64,000 nucleotides of DNA from Pectinatus haikarae (lineage in GTDB: Bacteria > Bacillota > Negativicutes > Selenomonadales > Selenomonadaceae): assembly GCF_030813505.1 (NCBI RefSeq), contig NZ_JAUSUE010000001.1. One strand, given 5' to 3'. Position 1 is the stretch's first letter. Every line of letters begins with the position of its first letter. Below, in pieces: positions 9,561 to 18,009 of this stretch. Below the pieces are notes generated by a model, which was not told the DNA's origin, did not search any database, and worked only from the letters and a program-made list of their open reading frames with translations. Made by a program: the position numbers and the translations under genes.

Positions 9561-10904
9561 TCAATCAAGCATGTATGCCTTGCGCAGACTGCGGCGTGTA
9601 TAATAATACATAACAGCAAGCGGCAGACATGAACCGATCCATGCCAGCGGATTGGCAAGACATGCCCCTATATAGCCCCATGTATTAACCAAAGCAACAG
9701 CAGCCACGACACGCATCAATAATTCCATGACCCCGGCAATCGTTGGAACAACACTTTGCCCCAGCCCCTGCAGTGTGAACCGGTAAATAAAAAGCAACGA
9801 CAAAATTATATAACTGATCCCATTTACTATCAAGTATAAATGACCGTATTCTATAACCTGTGTCTCCTCGCTGCCGACAAATTGTTCCAGCATAGCCGGT
9901 CCAAAATTGATCAAAATGAAGCCTATAAAAAGAGCGAAACCACCGGACATAAGAATACATTTATTTACGCCCTTATCTATACGGTCAAATTTTTTCGCGC
10001 CATGATTCTGCGCGGTATATGCCGCCATAGCCATACCAAAAGACATCATCGGCATCACCGCTATCATATCTATCTTTTGCGCGGCAGCATAGGCAGCTAT
10101 CGCAAGCTCTCCCAAATCATTCAGAGAAATCTGCAGAATAATCGCTCCCACCGCTATGATCGAAGCCTGAAATCCCATAGGCAGCCCGATCCGCAAATGC
10201 TGCCAAATAAAGTGACAGGATAAATGCCAGTCATCTCTGCCCACTCTGAGTAAAGGCATTTTTTTCACAATATATGAAAAACAAAGCACTGCTGACATTA
10301 TTTGACATATCACTGTCGCGGCTGCCGCGCCTGCTATACCCCATCCCATCACCGGTATAAATATCAGCTCCAGCAATATATTGGCGATCGTGCTGAACAC
10401 AAGAAAATATAAGGGTGTTCTGCTGTCGCCTAATGCTCTGATAAAATTCATCATCATGTTGAAAACTATAGTTACCGCTATTCCTCCGTATATGATACTG
10501 ATAAATGAATAGGCCATATCCAGAACTTCCGGCGGTGTCTGCATAAAAATAAGCATTGGTCTTGCCGTTATAATGCCTAAAGCTGTTAAAATAACGGCCA
10601 TACCGACACTTATCGCTAAACAGGCAGCCGCACTTTTGCGCACTCCCTCCATATCGCCCGCGCCAAATCTCTGCCCCGTATAAATAGCAAGTCCATTTGT
10701 AAAACCGAGAACAAATCCAACCATCAAAAACATTAGTCCGCCCACACAGCCAACCGCGGCCAATGCACTTACACCCAAAAACCTTCCCACAATGAGCGTA
10801 TCCACCAAAAGATACAGCTGCTGAAAAATATTGCCGGCAACAAGAGGTATCGCAAAAGTAAATATCAATCCCGCCGGACCGCCTTTAGTCAAATCTTTTG
10901 TCAT
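9561..10904 (-). CDS. MATE-family efflux transporter
   Basis: A 447-residue membrane protein with about 12 hydrophobic helices in two similar halves, as in MATE (NorM/DinF/MepA) cation-coupled multidrug exporters. The N-terminus (MTKDLTKGGPAGLIFTFAIPLVAGNIFQQLY) is typical, as are the VGRFLG segment and the later repeat-half motif AAYTAQNHGAKK. It is followed after 200 bases by the phosphohexomutase gene on the same strand; YdcF lies 25 bases upstream, so the two may be cotranscribed. The substrate is unknown. Confidence 0.92.
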   Translation of the reverse strand: MTKDLTKGGPAGLIFTFAIPLVAGNIFQQLYLLVDTLIVGRFLGVSALAAVGCVGGLMFLMVGFVLGFTNGLAIYTGQRFGAGDMEGVRKSAAACLAISVGMAVILTALGIITARPMLIFMQTPPEVLDMAYSFISIIYGGIAVTIVFNMMMNFIRALGDSRTPLYFLVFSTIANILLELIFIPVMGWGIAGAAAATVICQIMSAVLCFSYIVKKMPLLRVGRDDWHLSCHFIWQHLRIGLPMGFQASIIAVGAIILQISLNDLGELAIAAYAAAQKIDMIAVMPMMSFGMAMAAYTAQNHGAKKFDRIDKGVNKCILMSGGFALFIGFILINFGPAMLEQFVGSEETQVIEYGHLYLIVNGISYIILSLLFIYRFTLQGLGQSVVPTIAGVMELLMRVVAAVALVNTWGYIGACLANPLAWIGSCLPLAVMYYYTRRSLRKAYMLD

Positions 10905-10929
10905 TTAAATTCACCGATTATTCCTGATC

Positions 10930-11688
10930 TCAGTATTTCAGATATTTTGTCACCCAAAACCGCAAATTCTCCTGCAGCGCCATTTCCGTGTCCGCCAGAG
11001 CATCAGCTGAAGGTGCCAGTTTATTATAATGGAACACCTGATTTTTATTCTCCATGTAATCAGCTGGATAAGGTGTTATATGTACATCCTCCTGCTCAAA
11101 ATTAAGTACGGCGCGTTTCATATGAAAAGCTGAAGTCACCAAAATAGGTTCATAAAGTTCATGCTCACGCAATATCTCAGCAGAAAACTGCGCGTTTTGT
11201 TTAGTATTCAGACTCTTATCCTCAACCAGTATCTTATTTTCCGCAACTCCCAAATCCATCAAAAGACGTTTTGCTATAACAGCTTCCTTTCCACTGTCTT
11301 CATATACCTGCCCGCCTGACACAAGGATGGGCACGCCCAGCCTGTGCTGCAGTCTTACCGCAGTGAGAAGGCGATTGGCGGGAATACTGCGCAGCTCTCC
11401 CGCTCCGCTTACATCAGGCGTATCCAGAGTCGCACCGCCGCCCAGCATTATAATGGCATCACCGGTCGGATAAACAGGCGGATTATATTCGTTCTCCAAA
11501 GCACTTACCATTTTCTGCGCCACCCATCCAGTCGATGTCAGGTACAGTAAAAAAGCTATCACAAAAATTTTTATTGCTGTCCTTCTTTTATATGTCTTCC
11601 AGCATCCTCTTGCCAGTAATATCAGCAATATAACAAAAATTCCCGGCGGCAGTATAAAACTGGCACCGAACTTCAGCAAATAAATCAT
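10930..11688 (-). CDS. YdcF/SanA-type DUF218 membrane protein
   Basis: Two N-terminal hydrophobic helices (about residues 5-25 and 38-56) are followed by a DUF218 domain: AIIMLGGG, the RLLTAVRLQHRLG helix, ILVSGGQ, SLNTKQNAQFS and LVTSAFHMKRA. DUF218 proteins (YdcF, SanA, ElyC) act at the cell envelope in an undefined way. A GTG at 11718 is in frame, but GGGGGA precedes the ATG at 11688, giving 252 residues; this start is preferred. The gene ends 25 bases before the MATE gene on the same strand. Confidence 0.85.
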   Translation of the reverse strand: MIYLLKFGASFILPPGIFVILLILLARGCWKTYKRRTAIKIFVIAFLLYLTSTGWVAQKMVSALENEYNPPVYPTGDAIIMLGGGATLDTPDVSGAGELRSIPANRLLTAVRLQHRLGVPILVSGGQVYEDSGKEAVIAKRLLMDLGVAENKILVEDKSLNTKQNAQFSAEILREHELYEPILVTSAFHMKRAVLNFEQEDVHITPYPADYMENKNQVFHYNKLAPSADALADTEMALQENLRFWVTKYLKY

Positions 11689-11790
11689 TGGATATATTCC
11701 CCCAAAAGGATATTTCACATCAATATAGAAATATTACTTAAGTACATATTAACATATAATAATCAAATTTAGCAAAAGAGGCGTTTCAAC

Positions 11791-12132
11791 ATGTTGATAA
11801 AAAAACAGGAAATTATTCGTGCAGAAAAAAAAGCCGGCGGCAAGGGACACATTCTGATAGAAAATTTAATAACTCCTGCCGAAATGAAGGACAAATGCCA
11901 GATGTTCGCAAAAGTCACTCTGGAACCGGGCTGCTCTCTCGGCTATCACCAGCATAAAGGAAACAACGAAACTTATCATATAATAGCCGGTTCCGGTCTG
12001 TATAATGATAATGGAACGCAGATAACAGTCGAAGAAGGCGACACAACATTCTGTCCCGAAGGTGAATACCATGGCATAGAAAATACCGCCGGCAAAGATC
12101 TTGTTTTCATTGCCCTGATCATAAACGAATAA
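11791..12132 (+). CDS. Cupin-domain protein
   Basis: A 113-residue single-domain cupin. The metal-binding pattern is intact: HQH and Glu in GYHQHKGNNETYHIIAGSG, and the second motif PEGEYHGIEN with the last His. Small cupins of this type bind a metal and may act as isomerases or mannose-6-phosphate-isomerase-like proteins, or only bind a ligand; the sequence does not decide. The gene is alone, divergent from ydcF, and followed by a perfect 19-bp hairpin. Confidence 0.85.
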   Translation: MLIKKQEIIRAEKKAGGKGHILIENLITPAEMKDKCQMFAKVTLEPGCSLGYHQHKGNNETYHIIAGSGLYNDNGTQITVEEGDTTFCPEGEYHGIENTAGKDLVFIALIINE

Positions 12133-12178
12133 AAAAACCCTTAATCCTTTTCACATACTTACCTATATTGATTATAAT

Positions 12179-12221
12179 AAGGACGTATTTTTTATCACCA
12201 TCTGATAAAAAATACGTCCTT
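12179..12221 (+). terminator. Perfect 19-bp hairpin after the cupin gene
   Basis: Bases 12179-12197 pair perfectly with 12203-12221 over a 5-nt loop. It lies 46 bases after the cupin stop. The usual downstream T-run is missing; the T-tract is inside the stem. A terminator is the simplest reading. Confidence 0.5.
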
Positions 12222-12385
12222 GCAATGTTCTAAGGATATTCGCTCCGTAATATTCCTGTCTTTTATAATTGCTGCAGATTTCAAACAAAATATTATAAAT
12301 ATATTCCATTTCCATATATTTTTCCTTATCGATCATATCAGTCTCAGTGCTTTTCTCAAAATAACTTCATGTCGGAGTGCAAACT

Positions 12386-13057
12386 ATGCAAAATAAAGCA
12401 TTAAAAAATTTGAAAAAACTTCTTCCTCCTTTTCCCGGTATTCAGGGAAAAGAGGAATATATAAATGCTGCTGTGCTTGCCCTGCTTATGTCCGTAAATG
12501 ATGAATACCATTTTCTATTGCAGAAAAGAAGCCCTGCCATTTCACAGGGGGGAGAAATATGCTTTCCCGGGGGCAAATTTGATCCGCGAAAGGATACTTC
12601 CCTGCGGCACACTGCCCTGCGTGAAACACACGAAGAGCTCGGCATTCCTGCTGAAAAGATCTCTATTCTCGGTCAGCTTGATACGCTTGTCGTCCCATTG
12701 GGCAAAACTATTGATACATTTGTGGGAACAACTGATTTTGCTTTTACTGATCTAACCCCCAGCTTTTCAGAGGTTGATCATGCCTTCACGATTCCCATAT
12801 CCTTTTTTCAAGAACATCCGCCAAAGGTTTACAGTGTATTAGTCAAAAATCATCCGTCCTATATCAATGACAAAAATGAAACGGTAAATCTGCTCCCGGT
12901 AAAAGAATTAGGACTTCCTGCACACTACCAAAAACCATGGGGCAGCTTCCGCCAGCGTGTCTTCGTTTACGAAACAAATGAAGGCATCATCTGGGGCCTG
13001 ACCGCACGAATCCTTCACGATATCTGTGTCAAGCTCTTTCCAGATAGTGTCAATTGA
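12386..13057 (+). CDS. Nudix hydrolase, CoA pyrophosphatase type
   Basis: A 223-residue Nudix protein. The UPF0035 signature seen in coenzyme A pyrophosphatases is present (FLLQKRS, then QGGEICFPGGK), followed by the Nudix box with TALRETHEELGI. In E. coli and eukaryotes such proteins split CoA to 3',5'-ADP and phosphopantetheine. A GTG at 12377 is in frame, but GGAG at 12374-12377 is ideally placed for the ATG at 12386, so that start is chosen. It is a lone gene that converges on ygiD with a shared terminator. Confidence 0.85.
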   Translation: MQNKALKNLKKLLPPFPGIQGKEEYINAAVLALLMSVNDEYHFLLQKRSPAISQGGEICFPGGKFDPRKDTSLRHTALRETHEELGIPAEKISILGQLDTLVVPLGKTIDTFVGTTDFAFTDLTPSFSEVDHAFTIPISFFQEHPPKVYSVLVKNHPSYINDKNETVNLLPVKELGLPAHYQKPWGSFRQRVFVYETNEGIIWGLTARILHDICVKLFPDSVN

Positions 13058-13104
13058 CGGAATTAATACCAGCTTTAAAAAAAAAGTTTGCTATCTGCAC
13101 ATCA

Positions 13105-13150
13105 AAAAGGTATGCTGTATCATTTGAATGCAGCATACCTTTTGATTTTT
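13105..13150. terminator. Convergent terminator, Nudix gene / ygiD
   Basis: A 13-bp stem (13105-13117 with 13131-13143) is followed by GATTTTT on the plus strand and preceded by an A-tract serving the minus strand. Confidence 0.75.
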
Positions 13151-13163
13151 CACGCAATGTTTA

Positions 13164-13931
13164 TCATCCCCACAGGTAACTGGTCATAGACAGCGCGCCC
13201 AATGTGCAGCCTTCATTAAATACTGTCAGCTTGTCCTCGTTTGCAGAAGCGCCTATGGCATAAAGCAGCGGGTAAAAATGATCCGGAGAAAAAAACGCAA
13301 GTCGTGCGCTTTCGCCCGCCTGTTTATAATCCAGAACAGCCTTATACTCCTTGGCAGCGATTTTTTGTTTAATAAAGCTGTCAAAAATTTTGGCCCAGCT
13401 ATGCCCTCCCGGCATTTCCCAATCCACAAGTGCCAAATTATGCACCACATTACCGCTGGCAAATATCAGTACACCATCGTCACGCAAAGAAGCCAGCTCT
13501 TTGCCTATCTGCATATGCTGCTCAGGTGAAGCATTCTTATCAACACTCAGCTGATACACCGGAATATCAGCTTTAGGATACATTCTATGCAAAACAGACC
13601 ATGTTCCATGATCTATGCCCCATGTGTTATCTTCAGCAACCGCGGCAGATATTATTCCGCCGGTATGCCGCGCAAGCTCCGGCGCACCCTTCACCGGGTA
13701 CCTGACTTCGTACAGTTCTTTTGGAAAACCATACATGTCATAAATAGTCTTTGGCTCAGCCGCCGTAGATATTCTGGTTCCGTCAGTATACCAATGTGCT
13801 GATATGGATAAAATAGCTTTAGGCTCAGGTATAAGCTCCGGCAAGGAATGCCACCTTAAAGAAAACTCATTATCCTCAATAGCATTCATTGGTGATCCAT
13901 GTCCGACAAACAGGACCGGCATTTTTCCCAT
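13164..13931 (-). CDS. ygiD: Class III extradiol ring-cleavage dioxygenase, YgiD/DODA family
   Basis: A 255-residue protein of the 4,5-DOPA extradiol dioxygenase family. Metal ligands are seen in the FVGHGSPM and SISAHWY segments, with the conserved GIDHGTW and GNVVHNL (SGNVVHN) motifs. The family opens catechol rings with a non-haem metal; the in vivo substrate in bacteria is usually unknown. AAAGGTG precedes the ATG. It forms a two-gene unit with doxX (21-bp gap), divergent from the HxlR regulator, which suggests a response to quinones, catechols or other electrophiles. Confidence 0.9.
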   Translation of the reverse strand: MGKMPVLFVGHGSPMNAIEDNEFSLRWHSLPELIPEPKAILSISAHWYTDGTRISTAAEPKTIYDMYGFPKELYEVRYPVKGAPELARHTGGIISAAVAEDNTWGIDHGTWSVLHRMYPKADIPVYQLSVDKNASPEQHMQIGKELASLRDDGVLIFASGNVVHNLALVDWEMPGGHSWAKIFDSFIKQKIAAKEYKAVLDYKQAGESARLAFFSPDHFYPLLYAIGASANEDKLTVFNEGCTLGALSMTSYLWG

Positions 13932-13952
13932 TTTTTCACACCTTTCATTGTG

Positions 13953-14354
13953 TCAATTACTATTTCTATTCCAATATTTCTGCAGCAGATTATCCAGCGC
14001 ATATATATGACTTCCCGATAATATAAGAGCAATCGCGACAGCCATATACATCACATCCAATTCGTACCCGCCTATAAATCCTGCTTCCAGCTTTACTGTA
14101 AGTATAGCACCAATCATCAATGCAGTAACAGCCAATCCTGCTAATCTTGTCAGCAGACCAAGAATCAGAAGAATTCCACCGCCGGTTTCAACAGCAGCCG
14201 CAAAATAGGGCAGGAAACCCGGCAGCCCTGCTGATGCAAAATATTGTATGATACTGTCAAAATTTGTTATTTTTTGAATGCCATGCACTAAGAAGGTGAT
14301 CCCCAAAACAATTCTTAATAAAAATAAACTTGCTTCATAATATCTGTATGTCAT
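13953..14354 (-). CDS. DoxX family membrane protein
   Basis: A 133-residue protein with four hydrophobic helices (about 8-26, 48-68, 72-92, 100-118) and the DoxX features RIVLGITFLVHG(I)QK and VETGGGILLILGLLTRLAG. DoxX-type proteins are often linked to oxidative or electrophile stress and to quinone metabolism. AAAGGGAG precedes the ATG. It is the first gene of the doxX-ygiD unit and is probably controlled by the divergent HxlR regulator. Confidence 0.88.
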   Translation of the reverse strand: MTYRYYEASLFLLRIVLGITFLVHGIQKITNFDSIIQYFASAGLPGFLPYFAAAVETGGGILLILGLLTRLAGLAVTALMIGAILTVKLEAGFIGGYELDVMYMAVAIALILSGSHIYALDNLLQKYWNRNSN

Positions 14355-14667
14355 TTTAAAAACTCCCTTTTAATATTATTTCAATTTGTATTCTGCAAAA
14401 ATATAACACCGTCAAAATTAAACATCAAATCTTTTTTAGTTCATTTTTCTGCCCCAGCTGCCTTTCTAAAATCATTTACTGCCACTCACACTCTCGCAAA
14501 AGCTTCATATTCTGCTGCATTTACATCTCCCCTTTTGTATGTTAATTATTATTTAAATGTTTGTTATAAAATATTTCTTAATAACTTTATGTAAGCATAA
14601 TACAATATGTACTTACTTTTGTCAAGTAGATATGCTATTATATATCTATAAAAGGAGATGAAACATT
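14355..14667. promoter_or_regulatory. 313-bp divergent control region of hxlR-type gene and doxX-ygiD
   Basis: No gene is seen here. Near the regulator, TTGTCA at 14619-14624 could be a -35, with a loose -10 about 16-18 bases on (near 14641-14648). GTAAG at 14591-14595 and CTTAC at 14612-14616 form an inverted pair, and TACTT at 14610-14614 pairs with AAGTA at 14624-14628; TACTT/AAGTA-type half sites fit HxlR-family operators. An AGGAG Shine-Dalgarno precedes the regulator start. The assignment to HxlR binding is inference. Confidence 0.35.
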
Positions 14668-15000
14668 ATGATTAAGTTTTCATTGTGCCCGCGTTATGAA
14701 CTTGCCTTTGAATTGTTGGGCAAAAAATGGACGGGGCTCATTATAAGATGTCTGCTTGACGGACCCAAACGTTTTTCTGATTTGACCGATATAATCCCGC
14801 ATATAAGCGCCAAGGTACTTGCCGATAGAATGAAGGAACTGGAACATCAGGGTATCATTATCCGCAGTGTCTATCCTGAAATCCCCGTAAAAATTGAATA
14901 CAGTCTCACAGAAAAGGGAAGGGATCTGGAAAAAGCACTTGAGCAAGTACAGCAGTGGGCCGAAAAATGGATAATTATCAAACAGAAAAAATCTGAATAA
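14668..15000 (+). CDS. HxlR-family winged-helix regulator
   Basis: A 110-residue HxlR/DUF24 regulator. The N-terminal single Cys (residue 7, in SLCPRYE) is in the position used for redox or quinone sensing in YodB/QsrR-type proteins. It is followed by LLGKKWTGLIIRCLLDGPKRFSDL, ISAKVLADRMKELE and the wing segment VKIEYSLTEKG. It is divergent from doxX-ygiD, so a thiol-based repressor of that unit is the likely role. It ends with a hairpin terminator. Confidence 0.9.
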   Translation: MIKFSLCPRYELAFELLGKKWTGLIIRCLLDGPKRFSDLTDIIPHISAKVLADRMKELEHQGIIIRSVYPEIPVKIEYSLTEKGRDLEKALEQVQQWAEKWIIIKQKKSE

Positions 15001-15047
15001 TCTCATGGATAAATATCTTGCTTTTAAAGCCAAAATCGCTTTCCCAA

Positions 15048-15094
15048 AACCTCTGTTATTGTGATTCATTATATAACAATAGCAGAGGTTTTTT
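15048..15094 (+). terminator. Terminator of the HxlR-type gene
   Basis: A 15-bp stem with one G-U pair (15048-15062 with 15076-15090) is followed by TTTT. Confidence 0.85.
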
Positions 15095-15164
15095 CATTCA
15101 GTGCATATTTTTGTCAGGCTTGCATGTTCGCTTTATCTAGGTAAGAATGCTGTCTGCCGCCATC

Positions 15165-15193
15165 TTGACACTAACTGCAAAAACCTTTAAAAT
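15165..15193 (+). promoter_or_regulatory. Strong vegetative promoter with no gene behind it
   Basis: TTGACA at 15165-15170, a 17-base spacer, and TAAAAT at 15188-15193. The match to the housekeeping consensus is near perfect, yet no open frame follows for 400 bases. It would start a transcript near 15200 that runs through the structured region ending at 15374. Confidence 0.55.
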
Positions 15194-15199
15194 ATTCAC

Positions 15200-15374
15200 T
15201 ATGTGATATAGTATGTTAGACCAATATGGCAAGGATTATTCTGTGTCGTAAGTGGTAGAATAAATTGCCGGAGAAACTGTTGAATTGTGGATAAATAAAA
15301 TTTTAAGTCCAGACGTGTCTCTCAAATACGCCTGCATATAGAAATTATATACCTGTGGTGTGTCTGACTTTTTT
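15200..15374 (+). ncRNA. Candidate small structured RNA (about 175 nt)
   Basis: This is a predicted transcript between the promoter at 15165-15193 and a hairpin followed by T-run. Inside: a strong hairpin GGCAA 15228-15232 with TTGCC 15265-15269, extended by TTATTCT 15236-15242 with AGAATAA 15257-15263. At the 3' end, AAGTC/AGAC (15305-15314, one bulge) pairs with GTCTGACTT 15362-15370, then TTTT. GTTAGAC at 15215-15221 could alternatively pair with GTCTGAC, closing the whole RNA. An 11-bp stretch at 15368-15378 is also complementary to 15412-15422. Size and end-pairing recall 6S RNA, but I cannot assign a family. Confidence 0.35.
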
Positions 15375-15552
15375 ATGCTTTTGCATCTGAATTATCGGCG
15401 GATATCAGTCCGCATAAAAAAGAGGCATTACTTTATAACCATAGGATTGCGGATATTATTTTCGACAATAATATAAACATGGTACAGTGTCTTTGCCTGA
15501 AGTGGTTAACAGATCACTGTCAAGTAATATTTTAATACTTGTAAATTGCAAT

Positions 15553-15581
15553 TGAAAGATAATGTATTTCTTTAATATTAC
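15553..15581 (+). promoter_or_regulatory. Probable rny promoter
   Basis: TTGAAA at 15553-15558, a 17-base spacer and TATTAC at 15576-15581 lie about 30 bases before the rny start. Confidence 0.45.
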
Positions 15582-15611
15582 ACAGAAATACAAACAAAAA
15601 AAGAAAGGGGG

Positions 15612-17156
15612 ATGAAAATTATAATTGAGATAATTTTAGCAGCTGTTATTGCCATTATTCTTGGTTTTGCTGCTGGTTATGTCATGCGCAAGAAAAAAGC
15701 TGAGGAAACCATCGGTTCTGCAGAAGTTGAAGCTAAACGTATTATTGACTCCGCGCAAAAAGATATTGAAACCAGAAAAAAGGAATCGATTATCGAAGCC
15801 AAAGAGGAAACACATCGTTTACGGCAGGAACTGGAACGCGAAACACGGGAAAGACGCAGTGAACTTCAAAGACAGGAACGCCGTCTAATGCAGAAAGAGG
15901 AAAATCTCGACCGTAAGATAGAAGGCTTGGAAAAGAAAGAATCTGTTCTTTCCCGTAAGGAAAACGAAATCGATAAAACGCGTGAATCAGTCAATACGAT
16001 GCATGAAAGGCAATTGGCTGAACTGGAACGCATATCCGGGCTCACCTTAGAGGAAGCCAAGACTATTCTGCTGGCAGATGCCGAAACAGCCATAAAACAT
16101 GACAAAGCATTAATGATAAAAGAATATGAACAGCAGGCCAAGGATACTGGCGAAAAGAAAGCTCAAAATATAATTGCCCAGGCCATTCAGCGCTGCGCCG
16201 CAGATCAGGTAACAGAAACCACGGTTTCTGTTGTAGCTCTTCCCAACGACGAAATGAAGGGCCGTATCATCGGCCGTGAGGGAAGAAATATACGCGCACT
16301 GGAAACACTTACAGGTATAGATCTCATTATCGACGACACACCGGAAGCGGTTATTCTGTCTGGCTTTGACCCTGTCAGAAGAGAGATAGCCCGCATTGCA
16401 CTTGAGAAATTGATAACCGATGGTCGTATTCATCCGGCTCGCATTGAAGAAATGGTAGAAAAATCCAAGAAGGAAGTTGAACAGCGTATCAAAGAGGCCG
16501 GTGAACAAGCTTCCTTTGACAGTGGTGTGCACGGCCTTCATCCTGAACTTGTGCGCTTGCTCGGAAGATTAAAATACCGGACGAGCTACGGTCAGAATGT
16601 TCTAAACCATTCTATTGAAGTTGCGCATCTGGCAGGAGTCATGGCAGCTGAGCTTGGAGTGGATGTTCCCTTCGCCAAAAGGGCAGCCATCCTGCATGAT
16701 ATAGGCAAGGCTGTCGATCATGAAGTTGAAGGATCTCATGTGACCATAGGTGCTGATCTGGCGCGCAAATACCGTGAATCGGCAAATATAGTAAATGCAA
16801 TAGCCGCACATCATGGCGATGAAGAGCCCCGCACTGTAGAAGCTGTTCTTGTTGCGGCTGCCGATGCAATTTCAGCAGCACGTCCGGGAGCACGCCGCGA
16901 AAGTTTGGAATCATATCTTAAGAGACTTACACGTCTGGAAGAGATCGCCGAATCATTCGAAGGCGTTGATCGTTCATTTGCTATTCAGGCAGGCCGCGAA
17001 ATAAGAATTATGGTCAAACCTGATAAAATAGATGATATCACTTCTGTGGGTCTTGCTCACGACATAGTCAAAAAAGTCGAAGGAGAACTTGAATACCCTG
17101 GTCAAATCAAGGTTACCGTGATTCGTGAAACACGCGTAGTAGATTATGCAAAATAA
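15612..17156 (+). CDS. rny: Ribonuclease Y
   Basis: A 514-residue membrane-anchored endoribonuclease that initiates mRNA decay in Firmicutes. The domain order is complete: N-terminal membrane helix (about 2-24), long charged coiled coil (about 25-190), KH domain (GRIIGREGRNIRALE near 216), and an HD domain with the metal-binding HD at about 361 (AAILHDIGKAVDHE) followed by AAHHGDEEP. An AAAGGGGG tract lies directly against the ATG, an unusually short spacing. In many Firmicutes rny is followed by ymdB; here an unrecognised gene lies between them. Confidence 0.97.
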   Translation: MKIIIEIILAAVIAIILGFAAGYVMRKKKAEETIGSAEVEAKRIIDSAQKDIETRKKESIIEAKEETHRLRQELERETRERRSELQRQERRLMQKEENLDRKIEGLEKKESVLSRKENEIDKTRESVNTMHERQLAELERISGLTLEEAKTILLADAETAIKHDKALMIKEYEQQAKDTGEKKAQNIIAQAIQRCAADQVTETTVSVVALPNDEMKGRIIGREGRNIRALETLTGIDLIIDDTPEAVILSGFDPVRREIARIALEKLITDGRIHPARIEEMVEKSKKEVEQRIKEAGEQASFDSGVHGLHPELVRLLGRLKYRTSYGQNVLNHSIEVAHLAGVMAAELGVDVPFAKRAAILHDIGKAVDHEVEGSHVTIGADLARKYRESANIVNAIAAHHGDEEPRTVEAVLVAAADAISAARPGARRESLESYLKRLTRLEEIAESFEGVDRSFAIQAGREIRIMVKPDKIDDITSVGLAHDIVKKVEGELEYPGQIKVTVIRETRVVDYAK

Positions 17157-17168
17157 TAATTAAACTGG

Positions 17169-17210
17169 CAGGCATGTTCCAAATTTTTTTGTTTGGCATG
17201 CCTGTTTTTT
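17169..17210 (+). terminator. Terminator of rny
   Basis: CAGGCATG and CCAAA pair with TTTGG and CATGCCTG across a 2-base bulge, followed by six T. Confidence 0.85.
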
Positions 17211-17284
17211 GATTCTTTTATTGCTTGTATTATACGGCCTTGCTATAATATATATGACTTATAGTCTAAAGGTGGTGGAACAGC

Positions 17285-17806
17285 ATGCAGAGATTGAAAC
17301 AGGAAAAACCAGTTAATATGGACGGCGTGAACTTATTGGTATCGCTTCTCCTGCGGTATCCTGAAATCGGTACGATAAGTTTTGATCCGGAAACAGATAC
17401 ACTCAAACTTACATTTACTTTGGATAAGGTCGTCCTGTCCGATGAGTTTGAGAAATTCAAAAAACTTCTGGTAAGCAGCATTTCTGCTTATCATTATCTT
17501 GAAAAGATAGAAGACGCTGAAATTGCAATAAGTACAGAGGTTCATGAAAACACCCTGTTTTTGCATATTCTGCGTGATATGGATACTGTTTCACAAGATG
17601 AAATTAAACTTATAAGCGAGCTTATGAATGAGCATTTCGGTGACGCAGTCATCAAGGACAGCGCCAGTATCAGCGCAGAGGGCGATAATGACAGCATACA
17701 GGAAGAACTCATTGACCATATGCTCGGTAATGTAAAACTCAATCATGTTAGTGAACATATCATTGGCTTATGGGAAGAGGGCCGTGTTCTGGTGTTCAAT
17801 AAATAA
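17285..17806 (+). CDS. Unrecognised acidic protein between rny and ymdB
   Basis: 173 residues, not recognised. It has no membrane segment or signal peptide. The middle part alternates short strands and helices (GTISFDPETDTLKLTFTLDK; EKIEDAEIAISTEVHENTLFLHIL) and the C-terminal half is acidic and helical (a QEELIDHMLGNVK segment). AAGGTGG before the ATG is a good Shine-Dalgarno and base composition matches its neighbours, so it is a real gene. Its position between two linked RNA-decay/signalling genes (rny, ymdB) suggests a related role, but this is only context. Confidence 0.7.
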   Translation: MQRLKQEKPVNMDGVNLLVSLLLRYPEIGTISFDPETDTLKLTFTLDKVVLSDEFEKFKKLLVSSISAYHYLEKIEDAEIAISTEVHENTLFLHILRDMDTVSQDEIKLISELMNEHFGDAVIKDSASISAEGDNDSIQEELIDHMLGNVKLNHVSEHIIGLWEEGRVLVFNK

Positions 17807-17906
17807 ATCTCTTATTTTAGGTGAAGCAGGTATTTTTCCGCATGAAAATCAGAAATTGCCGGCGCGGTTCACTGCCCATCTTCCAAATAAATCGTTTTTA
17901 CTTATT

Positions 17907-17960
17907 AAGAGGCGGATACGTTTACAATATACTTTGTGAATATATCCGCTTCTTGTATTT
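17907..17960 (+). terminator. Hairpin terminator before ymdB
   Basis: A 12-bp stem with one G-U pair (17907-17918 with 17943-17954) is followed by a short T-rich stretch. It separates the unrecognised gene from ymdB. Confidence 0.55.
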
Positions 17961-18009
17961 GTAATAGAAAAACTGCAGTGCACAATCACTGCACGAAATG
18001 GAGATATAA

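Noticed and set aside
9391..9603. 70-residue plus-strand ORF upstream of the phosphohexomutase gene
   Set aside because: It runs into the MATE gene on the other strand, lacks a ribosome site and its product is a low-complexity basic peptide.
15200..15374. Confident call as 6S RNA, SRP RNA or tmRNA
   Set aside because: Length and end-pairing recall 6S, but the central bubble is not clear; SRP GGAAGGA motif and tmRNA tRNA-like ends are missing. Kept as an unassigned candidate.
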